Of a DNA stretch of 11,707 nt, positions 6,262 to 11,707 are shown one piece after another. The notes below the pieces were generated by a model. That model ran no database searches. It saw nothing but the letters and a program-made list of their open reading frames with translations, and had not been told where the DNA came from. The first letter of the stretch is position 1, and the number at the start of each line of letters is the position of its first letter. The DNA is from Candidatus Latescibacterota bacterium. GTDB taxonomy: Bacteria; Latescibacterota; UBA2968; GCA-2709665. A program made the position numbers and the translations under genes. Where the stretch lies: NCBI GenBank assembly GCA_030746455.1, contig JASLMQ010000957.1, positions 1-11,707 of the forward strand. The letters are read 5' to 3'.

Positions 6262-7689
6262 TCAGCTCAAGACCTCGCTGTCCAGGATGTGGTTCCAGTA
6301 GGTGTACCAGCTCTCGTAGCCTGGGCGTCGAGCGAGATAGTCCGTCAAATCCCCCGGATTCCCTTCCTCGAACCACCGTACGACCTGTGGCTGTGCCTCG
6401 TGGCCCTTCAGGAAGTCGACGACATCCTCGTGAAGACGCTCGACGACCTCGGGGTGATCGGCCGAGACATCCACCGTCTGGCCGGGGTCGGACTCCAGAT
6501 CGTGCAGCACGCGTTGCACGGGATCGGGTTGATCGATCAGTTGCCACCTTCGATCCCGCGCGGTGATCGTGGCTGACGCATTCCGGGCGTTGGGTGCGTT
6601 GGCCGAAATGGCGACGTCCCTGACGTCACAGGCCTCACCCTTCAGGAGCGGCAGGTAGGATCGGCCCTGCATCTGGTCGGGGATCTCGATTCCGGCCAGA
6701 TCGAGCAGCGTGGGTGCCAGGTCCGCGGGCTGAACCCGATCGTCGAACCGTGCCCCTGGCTGGGAACAGCTGGGGGCACGGATCATGTGGACCGTGGTTG
6801 CGACCTCTGTATGGATGCAGCTCTTGGTCAGGATGCCGCCGTGCTCGTTCAGCTGGGTTCCGTGGTCTGAGAGGCAGACCACGCAGGTGGTGTCGCGAAG
6901 GCCCAACCGGTCCACGGTGTCGAAGACCATCCCCACGCACCGATCCACGAACGTGACGCTGGCGGCGTACCGGGCCTTGACGTTGCGGATCTCCGCCTCG
7001 GTCAGGAGACCGGGGTCCGGTATGTGGGAGAGATACTGGTCTCCTGCATACCCGGGATCGTAGAGGTCCACGTAGTGCTGGGGCGCCTCGGTGGGCTCAT
7101 GCGGATCGAACCCGTCGATCCAGAGGAAGAACTCCTCGTGTCCCAGGTTCCGCTCCAGCCAGTTGGCCGCGCCCTGGAAGGTTCTGTAGGTCACCCAGTC
7201 CTCTTCGTGACGACGCCCCCGCTGGTTGCGCACGTACTGGCACAGGCTCTTGTTGACCGCGGCTTTGTTGACCTTGGACGCGTCACTGAAGGGCAGCTCG
7301 ACGGGGTCCGAATCCATGCCGTAGCGGTCGACCTCGTTTCCCCGGATGAAGTCCCACGCGTGGAAGGGGAAATCGAACCCGTGTCCGCCATTGATGAGGT
7401 GCGGGGTGTCGCAGATGAGCTGGGTCACATAGCCGTTCTCGCGCAGGATCTCGGGCAAGGTGAGTGCGTCGAACGACAGGGGGAGCCAGGGGTGGATGGG
7501 CTCCCCGAACCTCCCGGTGAACAGGTCGGTCCGGTTCGGGATGGTGGGGAAGGAACCCAGGTAGCACCGGTCGAAGACGGCGGCCGTCTTGGCGAACTCC
7601 GAGAAGTTGGGGGTGTGGCACTCCGCAGTTCCGTTGTCGGCCAGGTAGTCGGGGCGCAGGGTGTCGTTCATGATTACGATGAAGTTCAT
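6262..7689 (-). CDS. Sulfatase-family hydrolase with threonine at the formylglycine position
   Basis: A 475-residue protein of the sulfatase / alkaline phosphatase superfamily (PF00884 type). The N-terminal metal site reads MNDTLRPDYL (7-16), with Asn8-Asp9 in place of the usual Asp-Asp. The catalytic region reads TIPNRTDLFTGR (49-60): the C/S-x-P-x-R motif and LLTGR tail are preserved, but the residue normally converted to formylglycine is Thr49 (ACC at 7545-7543). LSDHG with NEHGG and a following LTKS forms the C-terminal metal site, and PADLAPTLLDLAG is a common family segment. There is no signal peptide, so it is probably cytoplasmic. Superfamily members with Thr nucleophiles include nucleotide pyrophosphatases and phosphonoacetate hydrolase, so phosphoester or phosphonate chemistry is possible; a non-catalytic protein is the alternative. 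ATG 7689 has GGAG six bases upstream. Confidence 0.88.
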   Translation of the reverse strand: MNFIVIMNDTLRPDYLADNGTAECHTPNFSEFAKTAAVFDRCYLGSFPTIPNRTDLFTGRFGEPIHPWLPLSFDALTLPEILRENGYVTQLICDTPHLINGGHGFDFPFHAWDFIRGNEVDRYGMDSDPVELPFSDASKVNKAAVNKSLCQYVRNQRGRRHEEDWVTYRTFQGAANWLERNLGHEEFFLWIDGFDPHEPTEAPQHYVDLYDPGYAGDQYLSHIPDPGLLTEAEIRNVKARYAASVTFVDRCVGMVFDTVDRLGLRDTTCVVCLSDHGTQLNEHGGILTKSCIHTEVATTVHMIRAPSCSQPGARFDDRVQPADLAPTLLDLAGIEIPDQMQGRSYLPLLKGEACDVRDVAISANAPNARNASATITARDRRWQLIDQPDPVQRVLHDLESDPGQTVDVSADHPEVVERLHEDVVDFLKGHEAQPQVVRWFEEGNPGDLTDYLARRPGYESWYTYWNHILDSEVLS

Positions 7690-7751
7690 GGTGGATCTCC
7701 GTGAGGGTGTGGCGGATCAACCACGGTATGCGGGAGTCGGGGAACTGCGGT

Positions 7752-7783
7752 ACTACGAAAGGCGCGAAAGACGCGAAAGCAGG
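7752..7783. repeat. Purine-rich intergenic repeat, copy 2
   Basis: This stretch contains ACTACGAAAGGCGCGAAAG followed by a further ACGCGAAAGC unit, so it has an internal 9-10 base periodicity. It resembles 6139-6167 in sequence and orientation. It sits in the 151-base gap between the cyclase stop and the sulfatase-family start, which otherwise shows no clear promoter or terminator. Confidence 0.55.
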
Positions 7784-7840
7784 AGAAGCACTGAGTAACG
7801 GGCGGGAACGACAGGTGTGTACGAGCCGGGGGATGGTGGC

Positions 7841-8380
7841 TTACACCAGAATCTCCCAGCGCTGGAGGGGGGCGTCCTGCCACTTGACCCGGAGCGCGAC
7901 CAGCTCGCGCGTCCTGTGTATATCCTTAACCCTCTGGAAGACGCGCTCGGTGATGGCGATTCCGCGGTGGTGACCGATCGTGGCGGTTCGGTTCACCGCG
8001 TCGCCGAAGATGTCCTTCATCCGCAGTGACGGATGGCCGAACTCACCCGTGATCACCTCGCCCGAGCCGATCGCGACCTCTAGCTCGACCTCTCCTGGCA
8101 GTTTCCCTTCCGATACGATATTCCCGAATCGATCCCGCAATTCGATCGCACAATCGACGGCCGCGCCCTCGTGGCCTCCGGGGAATGTGGCCAGCATCGC
8201 GTCGCCGATGTACTTGACGAGGGTGCCGCCGCGTGCCAGGATGGCGTCGCCGAGGGAGACGTACATCTCCTGCAAGAACTCGGCCTGCTTCGATCCCAGG
8301 GAGGTCGCGGCGATCGAGAAGTTGTGGACGTCGGTGAAGAGGATCACCAGGTCGGTTGGCACAGTCTCATCAGGTTTCAT
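7841..8380 (-). CDS. Stand-alone class III adenylate/guanylate cyclase domain protein
   Basis: A 179-residue protein that is almost only a class III nucleotidyl cyclase catalytic domain. Metal-binding aspartates are Asp17 (LFTDVHNF) and Asp60 (VKYIGDAM). Lys56 and Asp123 (MKDIFGD) occupy the purine-recognition positions in the adenylate cyclase pattern, so ATP and cAMP are the likely pair. Asn130 of the transition-state pair is present, but the Arg expected four residues later is Thr134 (VNRTATI), with an Arg at 131 instead. Activity may therefore be reduced or rely on a different residue. No sensory domain or membrane segment is fused. ATG 8380 overlaps the methyltransferase stop as ATGA and has GGAGG six bases upstream, so the two are translationally coupled. 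An upstream in-frame extension overlaps the methyltransferase in another frame and is rejected. Confidence 0.87.
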   Translation of the reverse strand: MKPDETVPTDLVILFTDVHNFSIAATSLGSKQAEFLQEMYVSLGDAILARGGTLVKYIGDAMLATFPGGHEGAAVDCAIELRDRFGNIVSEGKLPGEVELEVAIGSGEVITGEFGHPSLRMKDIFGDAVNRTATIGHHRGIAITERVFQRVKDIHRTRELVALRVKWQDAPLQRWEILV

Positions 8381-9189
8381 TGCCTTCCTCCATTCCCCTT
8401 CTGAGCGGTGAAGAGACCCGAGTCCTTGGTAACGTGGATCGTGCCCTGCGATTCCAGCTCGCGCGACAGGTGGGTGAGGAGCCCCTCCATCCGGTCTCCC
8501 TGATAGATCGATGTGGCCCAGGACATCGCCCATCCCCTCAGCACCTCCGCTTCTGTGATCTCGAGCGCATCGTCGTAGCGGGAGAGGGTGATGTCGGTGA
8601 ACCAGGCGGAAAGCCGGTCCCGGCCATCCTCGAGCCCGAAGTGGGCCGCGCCACTGTGGGGTCTGTAGGTCGGATCGTACCCCCGCACGAGGTCGCCCAG
8701 CTCCTGCAGGTGCGTCTTCCCGTTGGTGGTGGCGTAGAGGACACCCGAAGGCACCAGGACCCGGTGCACCTCGGCGAGCGCCGCGGGCAGATCGGGCAGA
8801 TGGTAGAGCATGTGATTGGCGATCACGGCATCGAAGGTGCTGTCCTGGAAGGGAATGGACTGCGCATCGACCGTGGCGAAGTGGAACGCACACCCAGCCC
8901 GGGAGAGGCTGTTCCGGGCGTCCGCGATCATGCCCTTCGAGAAGTCAGAGAGCACGAGCCTCCAGCCGGCGGGAATGCGGTCTGCGTTCTTCACCCAGAG
9001 ATACGCGGGTCCGGAGCCGAGCTCGAGGATGCGGCCCTCGGGCGGGATCTCGAGCTGATCGAAGACCCATGGATGCCAGCCGTAGCGGTTGACGCTGCAC
9101 TGCTCGTGGAGGTCGAACCGGCGGGTGACGTTGCCCGAATCCCGGTACTGATCGGTGAGGAGGTAGTCCCGGCCTGTGTGGTACTTCAT
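8377..9189 (-). CDS. Class I SAM-dependent methyltransferase
   Basis: A 270-residue enzyme of the Methyltransf_11/25 type, probably cytoplasmic. ILELGSGPAYLW (54-65) is the SAM-binding motif I, Asp82 in LSDFS fits the acidic end of strand 2, VDAQSIPF (107-114) is the adenine-side loop, FDAVIANHMLYHLPD (119-133) covers motif II, and RVLVPSG (143-149) is the post-II turn. The first 45 residues carry an Arg/Tyr-rich lead (RRFDLHEQCSVNRYGWHPW) that may cover the active site. The C-terminal 100 residues are helical and probably define the acceptor, which I cannot identify. ATG 9189 follows the upstream methyltransferase stop by 13 bases, and the stop overlaps the cyclase start by four bases, so it is central in the operon. 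Confidence 0.88.
   Translation of the reverse strand: MKYHTGRDYLLTDQYRDSGNVTRRFDLHEQCSVNRYGWHPWVFDQLEIPPEGRILELGSGPAYLWVKNADRIPAGWRLVLSDFSKGMIADARNSLSRAGCAFHFATVDAQSIPFQDSTFDAVIANHMLYHLPDLPAALAEVHRVLVPSGVLYATTNGKTHLQELGDLVRGYDPTYRPHSGAAHFGLEDGRDRLSAWFTDITLSRYDDALEITEAEVLRGWAMSWATSIYQGDRMEGLLTHLSRELESQGTIHVTKDSGLFTAQKGNGGRQ
8387..8391 (-). promoter_or_regulatory. Ribosome binding site of the cyclase gene
   Basis: A perfect GGAGG six bases before ATG 8380, lying inside the end of the upstream methyltransferase gene. It fixes the cyclase start at the ATGA overlap. Confidence 0.8.
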
Positions 9190-9202
9190 TGGGTCGGATC
9201 CC

Positions 9203-10015
9203 TCAACGGAGGCGCAGCCGAGCGACGAGGATGGGAGGGATCTCCGGGTAGGCGGCCCACGACGTGGGGCGATTGGCCTCGACGTCGGGTCCGAACGCTG
9301 GCTCCTCGAGCCCGTCGAGGACGAATCCCGCGCGAAAGCATTCACCGAAGAGGACACTGAGGGGGCGGTGGAAGTAGTGCTGTGGGGCAGGCTGTCCGAT
9401 GATGGCCAGGCCTTTGTGGGTAGCAGGGGTGATGTAGGCACTGACCTTGACGGCCCTGTCGGTGACGATCTCGCGGCCGTCCTCCCGCTGCTCAAGTACC
9501 TTCGCCATCCCCGGAGACTGGAAGCAGGGATGGCCGACGGAAAAGACGAAGCGTCCCCCGGGCTTGAGCAATCGGGCCAGCGATTCGAGGAGGGGGACGA
9601 TCACGGCCATGTCCATCAGCGCCATGTTGGACACAGCGGCATCGAACCGGCCCTCGCCGAGTTCAGCCAGCTGGTCGCGGTCGCCGGCATCGATCACCGC
9701 GTAGGTGATGCGTTCTCCGTACTCTGTGGAACGAGCACACGCCCGCTCGATCAACCCCTCGCTGGTGTCGAACGCGACGACAGTGGCGCCCATCTCCGCG
9801 AGACGGCGTGAGAAGTTGCCGTTCCCACAGGCGATATCCAGGACCGTCTCGCCGGGCCGGATGTCGAGCAGGGATTCGGTTGCCGGGCGGACGAGCAGGT
9901 TGTGGGTGTCGTTGCCGACGTCGCCCATTCGCGTGTCCCAACATTCTGCGTTCTGGTTCCAGATGTCACGCGACTGGGCGGCGAGCTTGGGCCACTCAGA
10001 CTCGGTCTTGGCCAA
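9203..10015 (-). CDS. Class I SAM-dependent methyltransferase with TTG start
   Basis: A 270-residue enzyme, distinct from its downstream neighbour. VLDIACGNGNFSRRLAEMGA (58-77) is motif I, Asp83 in AFDTSEG is the strand 2 acidic residue, VIDAGDRD (107-114) and FDAAVSNMALMDM (124-136) are motifs of the fold, and LLKPGGRFVFSVGHPCF (149-165) is a strong post-II block. The C-terminal YFHRPLSVLFGECFRAGF (214-231) is a helix found in small-molecule methyltransferases that use the same HP(C/Y)F block. The acceptor is unknown. The start is TTG at 10015, supported by GGAGAG at 10025-10020; no ATG fits before the SAM site other than one at residue 30. It begins 19 bases after the binding-protein stop, consistent with one operon. 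Confidence 0.87.
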   Translation of the reverse strand: MAKTESEWPKLAAQSRDIWNQNAECWDTRMGDVGNDTHNLLVRPATESLLDIRPGETVLDIACGNGNFSRRLAEMGATVVAFDTSEGLIERACARSTEYGERITYAVIDAGDRDQLAELGEGRFDAAVSNMALMDMAVIVPLLESLARLLKPGGRFVFSVGHPCFQSPGMAKVLEQREDGREIVTDRAVKVSAYITPATHKGLAIIGQPAPQHYFHRPLSVLFGECFRAGFVLDGLEEPAFGPDVEANRPTSWAAYPEIPPILVARLRLR

Positions 10016-10019
10016 CGCG

Positions 10020-10025
10020 CTCTCC
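10020..10025 (-). promoter_or_regulatory. Ribosome binding site deciding a TTG start
   Basis: GGAGAG on the minus strand, four bases before TTG 10015 (six bases from the GGAG core). It lies between the stop of the PhnD-like gene and the methyltransferase, and supports TTG as the true initiator. Confidence 0.65.
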
Positions 10026-10034
10026 GATCGTGCC

Positions 10035-11060
10035 CTACGGATGGTTCCTCAGACTCTCGTACTCCCTTGCGAGCTCGATAATCGGCTCGAGGTGGACGGG
10101 GTCGAAGCGAATGACCCGTTCCATCCCGAAGAGCTCCAGCACCTGCCGACCCCTGGCATGGTCCTGAAGCCGCAGGGCCCCTTCCAGCAAGGTCTCCTTC
10201 TGATCCGCCAGGTAGCCAGTGCGGCCGCAGATGACCTCTCGCAAGAACCCCGGAGACCGACGCAGTACCGTGAGCTCCTCATCGATTTGGGGATTGAGCT
10301 CCGCCATGGTCTCGAAGGCTCGACGTGTCACCAGGCAGGCGTCGTGTTTCCGGAACAGGACGCCCAGGACTGCCTGGGAGGCCCTTCTCGCGAGCTTGAC
10401 CGACCCGAAGAAGCCCTGTGTGTCTCCGAGGCCTTCCTTCAGCAGAAGCGTCTCCATCCACATGGAGGCGATGTGCCTGGCGTAGCGCCCCGACTCTACG
10501 ATCAGAGCGGCCCCCTTCAGCTGCCCCAGAGCGGCGAACTCGCTATCCTCGCGGACGAGAATGAGATGTTCATCCGTCACACGCCCCTGGGCGACTCCCA
10601 CAGTGTACACCTCCAGGGCCACACGCTTCCTCACCTCCAGATAATCCAGGGCCGGCAGGGAGACCACGTCGATCCTGTCCTCCACCAGGGCGTCGACCAT
10701 GGAGGCCATGTTCTCGTAGAACTGGACCTTCGCGGCCGCGGCCAGGTCCATCTCGGCGGCTGCCTGTGTGAGCCACAGCTCGATGGCGACCCTTGCATCC
10801 CTCGGGTCGATATCCGGGAGCATGTCCTTGAGGTAGCCCACCTTGATCAGGTTGAAGCCGTAGGTGGACTCGCCAGGCTCTGGATCGCGGGGCGCCTGTC
10901 CGCCGGATGGCGTCGGCAGGAGAGAAAGGAAGACCAGCGACGCCAGGAGCCGTGTCAGCGCGATGCGCCATCGGCCCAGGGGCCGTCTCGGACCCACACG
11001 CGGAACGCCATCGCCGCGTCTGGGTCCGAAAGTCCAGGTTGCTCTTCGGTGTCGGATCAT
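10035..11060 (-). CDS. Secreted PhnD-like (phosphate/phosphonate-type) substrate-binding protein
   Basis: A protein of about 341 residues resembling the PhnD / PF12974 periplasmic binding family. The N-terminus is Arg-rich, then has a hydrophobic core (ALTRLLASLVFLSLL) and SGGQA as a likely cleavage site, so it is exported. YENMASMVDALVEDRIDVVSLPALDYL is the family's pattern of a residue-rich loop, helix and strand near the first hinge, and the SGRYA...ASMWMETLLL and ACLVTRRAFETM segments fit the second lobe. ATG 11060 is chosen; a TTG at 11078 and a GTG nearer the hydrophobic core are alternatives, since the n-region is unusually long. No ABC permease or ATPase is nearby. Such domains also serve as sensor inputs to kinases and cyclases, and a cyclase lies three genes downstream. 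Ligand unknown. Confidence 0.78.
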   Translation of the reverse strand: MIRHRRATWTFGPRRGDGVPRVGPRRPLGRWRIALTRLLASLVFLSLLPTPSGGQAPRDPEPGESTYGFNLIKVGYLKDMLPDIDPRDARVAIELWLTQAAAEMDLAAAAKVQFYENMASMVDALVEDRIDVVSLPALDYLEVRKRVALEVYTVGVAQGRVTDEHLILVREDSEFAALGQLKGAALIVESGRYARHIASMWMETLLLKEGLGDTQGFFGSVKLARRASQAVLGVLFRKHDACLVTRRAFETMAELNPQIDEELTVLRRSPGFLREVICGRTGYLADQKETLLEGALRLQDHARGRQVLELFGMERVIRFDPVHLEPIIELAREYESLRNHP

Positions 11061-11093
11061 GCCCCTGTCCCGGCTCAACAGGGCGGTGCCCGT

Positions 11094-11707
11094 TCAGGTC
11101 TCGAACCGCCCTCCTATCAGCTCCGTCAGCCGATCCGCCATTCGGGATGCCTGCTCTGGATGGTCGGCACTCACATCCTCCAGCTCCGCGTCCGTGTGAG
11201 CAAGCCGCGGCGGGAAGACCTCCGCGCGACCCATTTCGCCCGGTGGCGCGTACCGGCTCGTGTAGAGCCACTCGTCGTTCCGTAGGGCCGCATAGGGCCC
11301 AAAGGCCGTCACGATCTCCTCGTGGAGCTCGCCTTCGTCACCCTTGACCAACGGCCAGAAATCCGAGCCTGTCATCGTCTGTGGGACCTCGTGATCCAGC
11401 AGGGCCAGTAGGGTCGGTGCCAGGTCGGGGGCGTGGAGGAGTGCGTTCACCCGTTTGCCCGCGGTTGCCGAATCCGGGTGACGGATGATCAGCGGCAGCC
11501 TGGCCTCCTGACTCTCCAGGGTCCACGGCCGCTTCCGAATGTGGCCGCGTTCGCCCATGTTGGTTCCGTGGTCGGTGGTGAAGGCCACGATCGTGTCGTC
11601 CCAGAGTCCGAGGTCGGTCAGGGCCTCGAACAGGTGGCCGATCCAGGTGTCGATGAGCGTGCACTCCCCCGCGTAGAGCGCACGGATTCGATCGAATTCC
11701 GCATCGG
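11094..11707 (-). CDS. Sulfatase, C-terminal part (5' end outside window)
   Basis: The frame is open from the right edge to TGA at 11094-11096, giving about 203 residues of a PF00884 sulfatase. FTTDHGTNMGERGHI is the C-terminal metal-binding motif (DHG then ERG), followed by IRKRPWTLE with a conserved basic residue. APDLAPTLLALL is the usual sulfatase helix, and the C-terminus has EDVSADHPEQASRMADRL, like many sulfatases (LYDL.. DP.E..NLA equivalent). The catalytic Cys/Ser motif lies outside the window, so it is not known whether this one is a formylglycine enzyme. The next gene, the PhnD-like protein, starts 33 bases after its stop, so this sulfatase probably belongs to the same operon. It is only loosely similar to the other sulfatase-family protein here. 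Confidence 0.87.
   Translation of the reverse strand, partial: DAEFDRIRALYAGECTLIDTWIGHLFEALTDLGLWDDTIVAFTTDHGTNMGERGHIRKRPWTLESQEARLPLIIRHPDSATAGKRVNALLHAPDLAPTLLALLDHEVPQTMTGSDFWPLVKGDEGELHEEIVTAFGPYAALRNDEWLYTSRYAPPGEMGRAEVFPPRLAHTDAELEDVSADHPEQASRMADRLTELIGGRFET

Noticed and set aside
8381..8893. N-terminal extension of the cyclase frame up to 8893
   Set aside because: This part overlaps the methyltransferase in another frame, has no recognisable domain and the ATG at 8380 has a perfect GGAGG.
9705..11285. 526-codon plus-strand ORF
   Set aside because: It is antisense to the PhnD-like and methyltransferase genes and spans several genes; long antisense ORFs are expected at this GC content and the protein resembles nothing.
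1..11707. CRISPR arrays, tRNA or rRNA genes, transposases, phage genes
   Set aside because: No regularly spaced repeats, no tRNA-like cloverleaf with conserved arms and no recognisable mobile-element protein was seen by eye; a tRNAscan or Rfam search was not possible.

Overview
The window is GC-rich bacterial DNA with densely packed genes, bacterial-type ribosome binding sites and exported proteins that have Sec-like signal sequences, which points to a Gram-negative-type cell. The mix of sulfatase-family enzymes, small SAM methyltransferases, a stand-alone class III cyclase and several families of short intergenic palindromes resembles environmental lineages such as Latescibacterota, Poribacteria, Planctomycetota or Verrucomicrobiota. 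I cannot place it more precisely, and this is inference from gene content only.

Left part (1-2673, + strand). The end of a methyltransferase gene is followed by a clear promoter (TTGACA-N17-TATCTT), a leader with a short ORF that has seven leucine codons in a twelve-codon stretch, a strong intrinsic terminator, and then a leucyl-tRNA synthetase gene. The order promoter, Leu-rich peptide, terminator, leuS looks like a transcription attenuator tuned to charged tRNA-Leu. The synthetase is about 638 residues. It keeps the HMGH and KMSKS catalytic motifs, the zinc knuckle and the C-terminal domain, but the whole CP1 editing domain is replaced by a linker of a few residues. These are the two most interesting things in the window.

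Middle (2674-6261). A 625-base gene-free stretch holds at least four kinds of palindromic or duplicated repeat. Next comes a minus-strand pair: an exported metallo-beta-lactamase-fold hydrolase, then a flavoprotein with a compact four-cysteine motif. Divergent from it is a plus-strand transporter of the nucleoside:H+ symporter (NupG-like) family. Candidate back-to-back promoters lie between the hydrolase and the transporter.

Right part (6262-11707, all minus strand). Read in the direction of transcription: the C-terminal part of a sulfatase (cut by the window edge), a secreted PhnD-like binding protein, two SAM methyltransferases, a class III nucleotide cyclase overlapping the second methyltransferase by ATGA, and, after a 151-base gap, a second sulfatase-family enzyme. 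The first five are spaced like one operon. The second sulfatase-family protein has threonine at the formylglycine position, so it should not be a conventional formylglycine sulfatase. Copies of a short purine-rich repeat lie on both sides of its gene. A binding protein with no ABC partners next to a cyclase could be a sensing unit, but that is a hypothesis.
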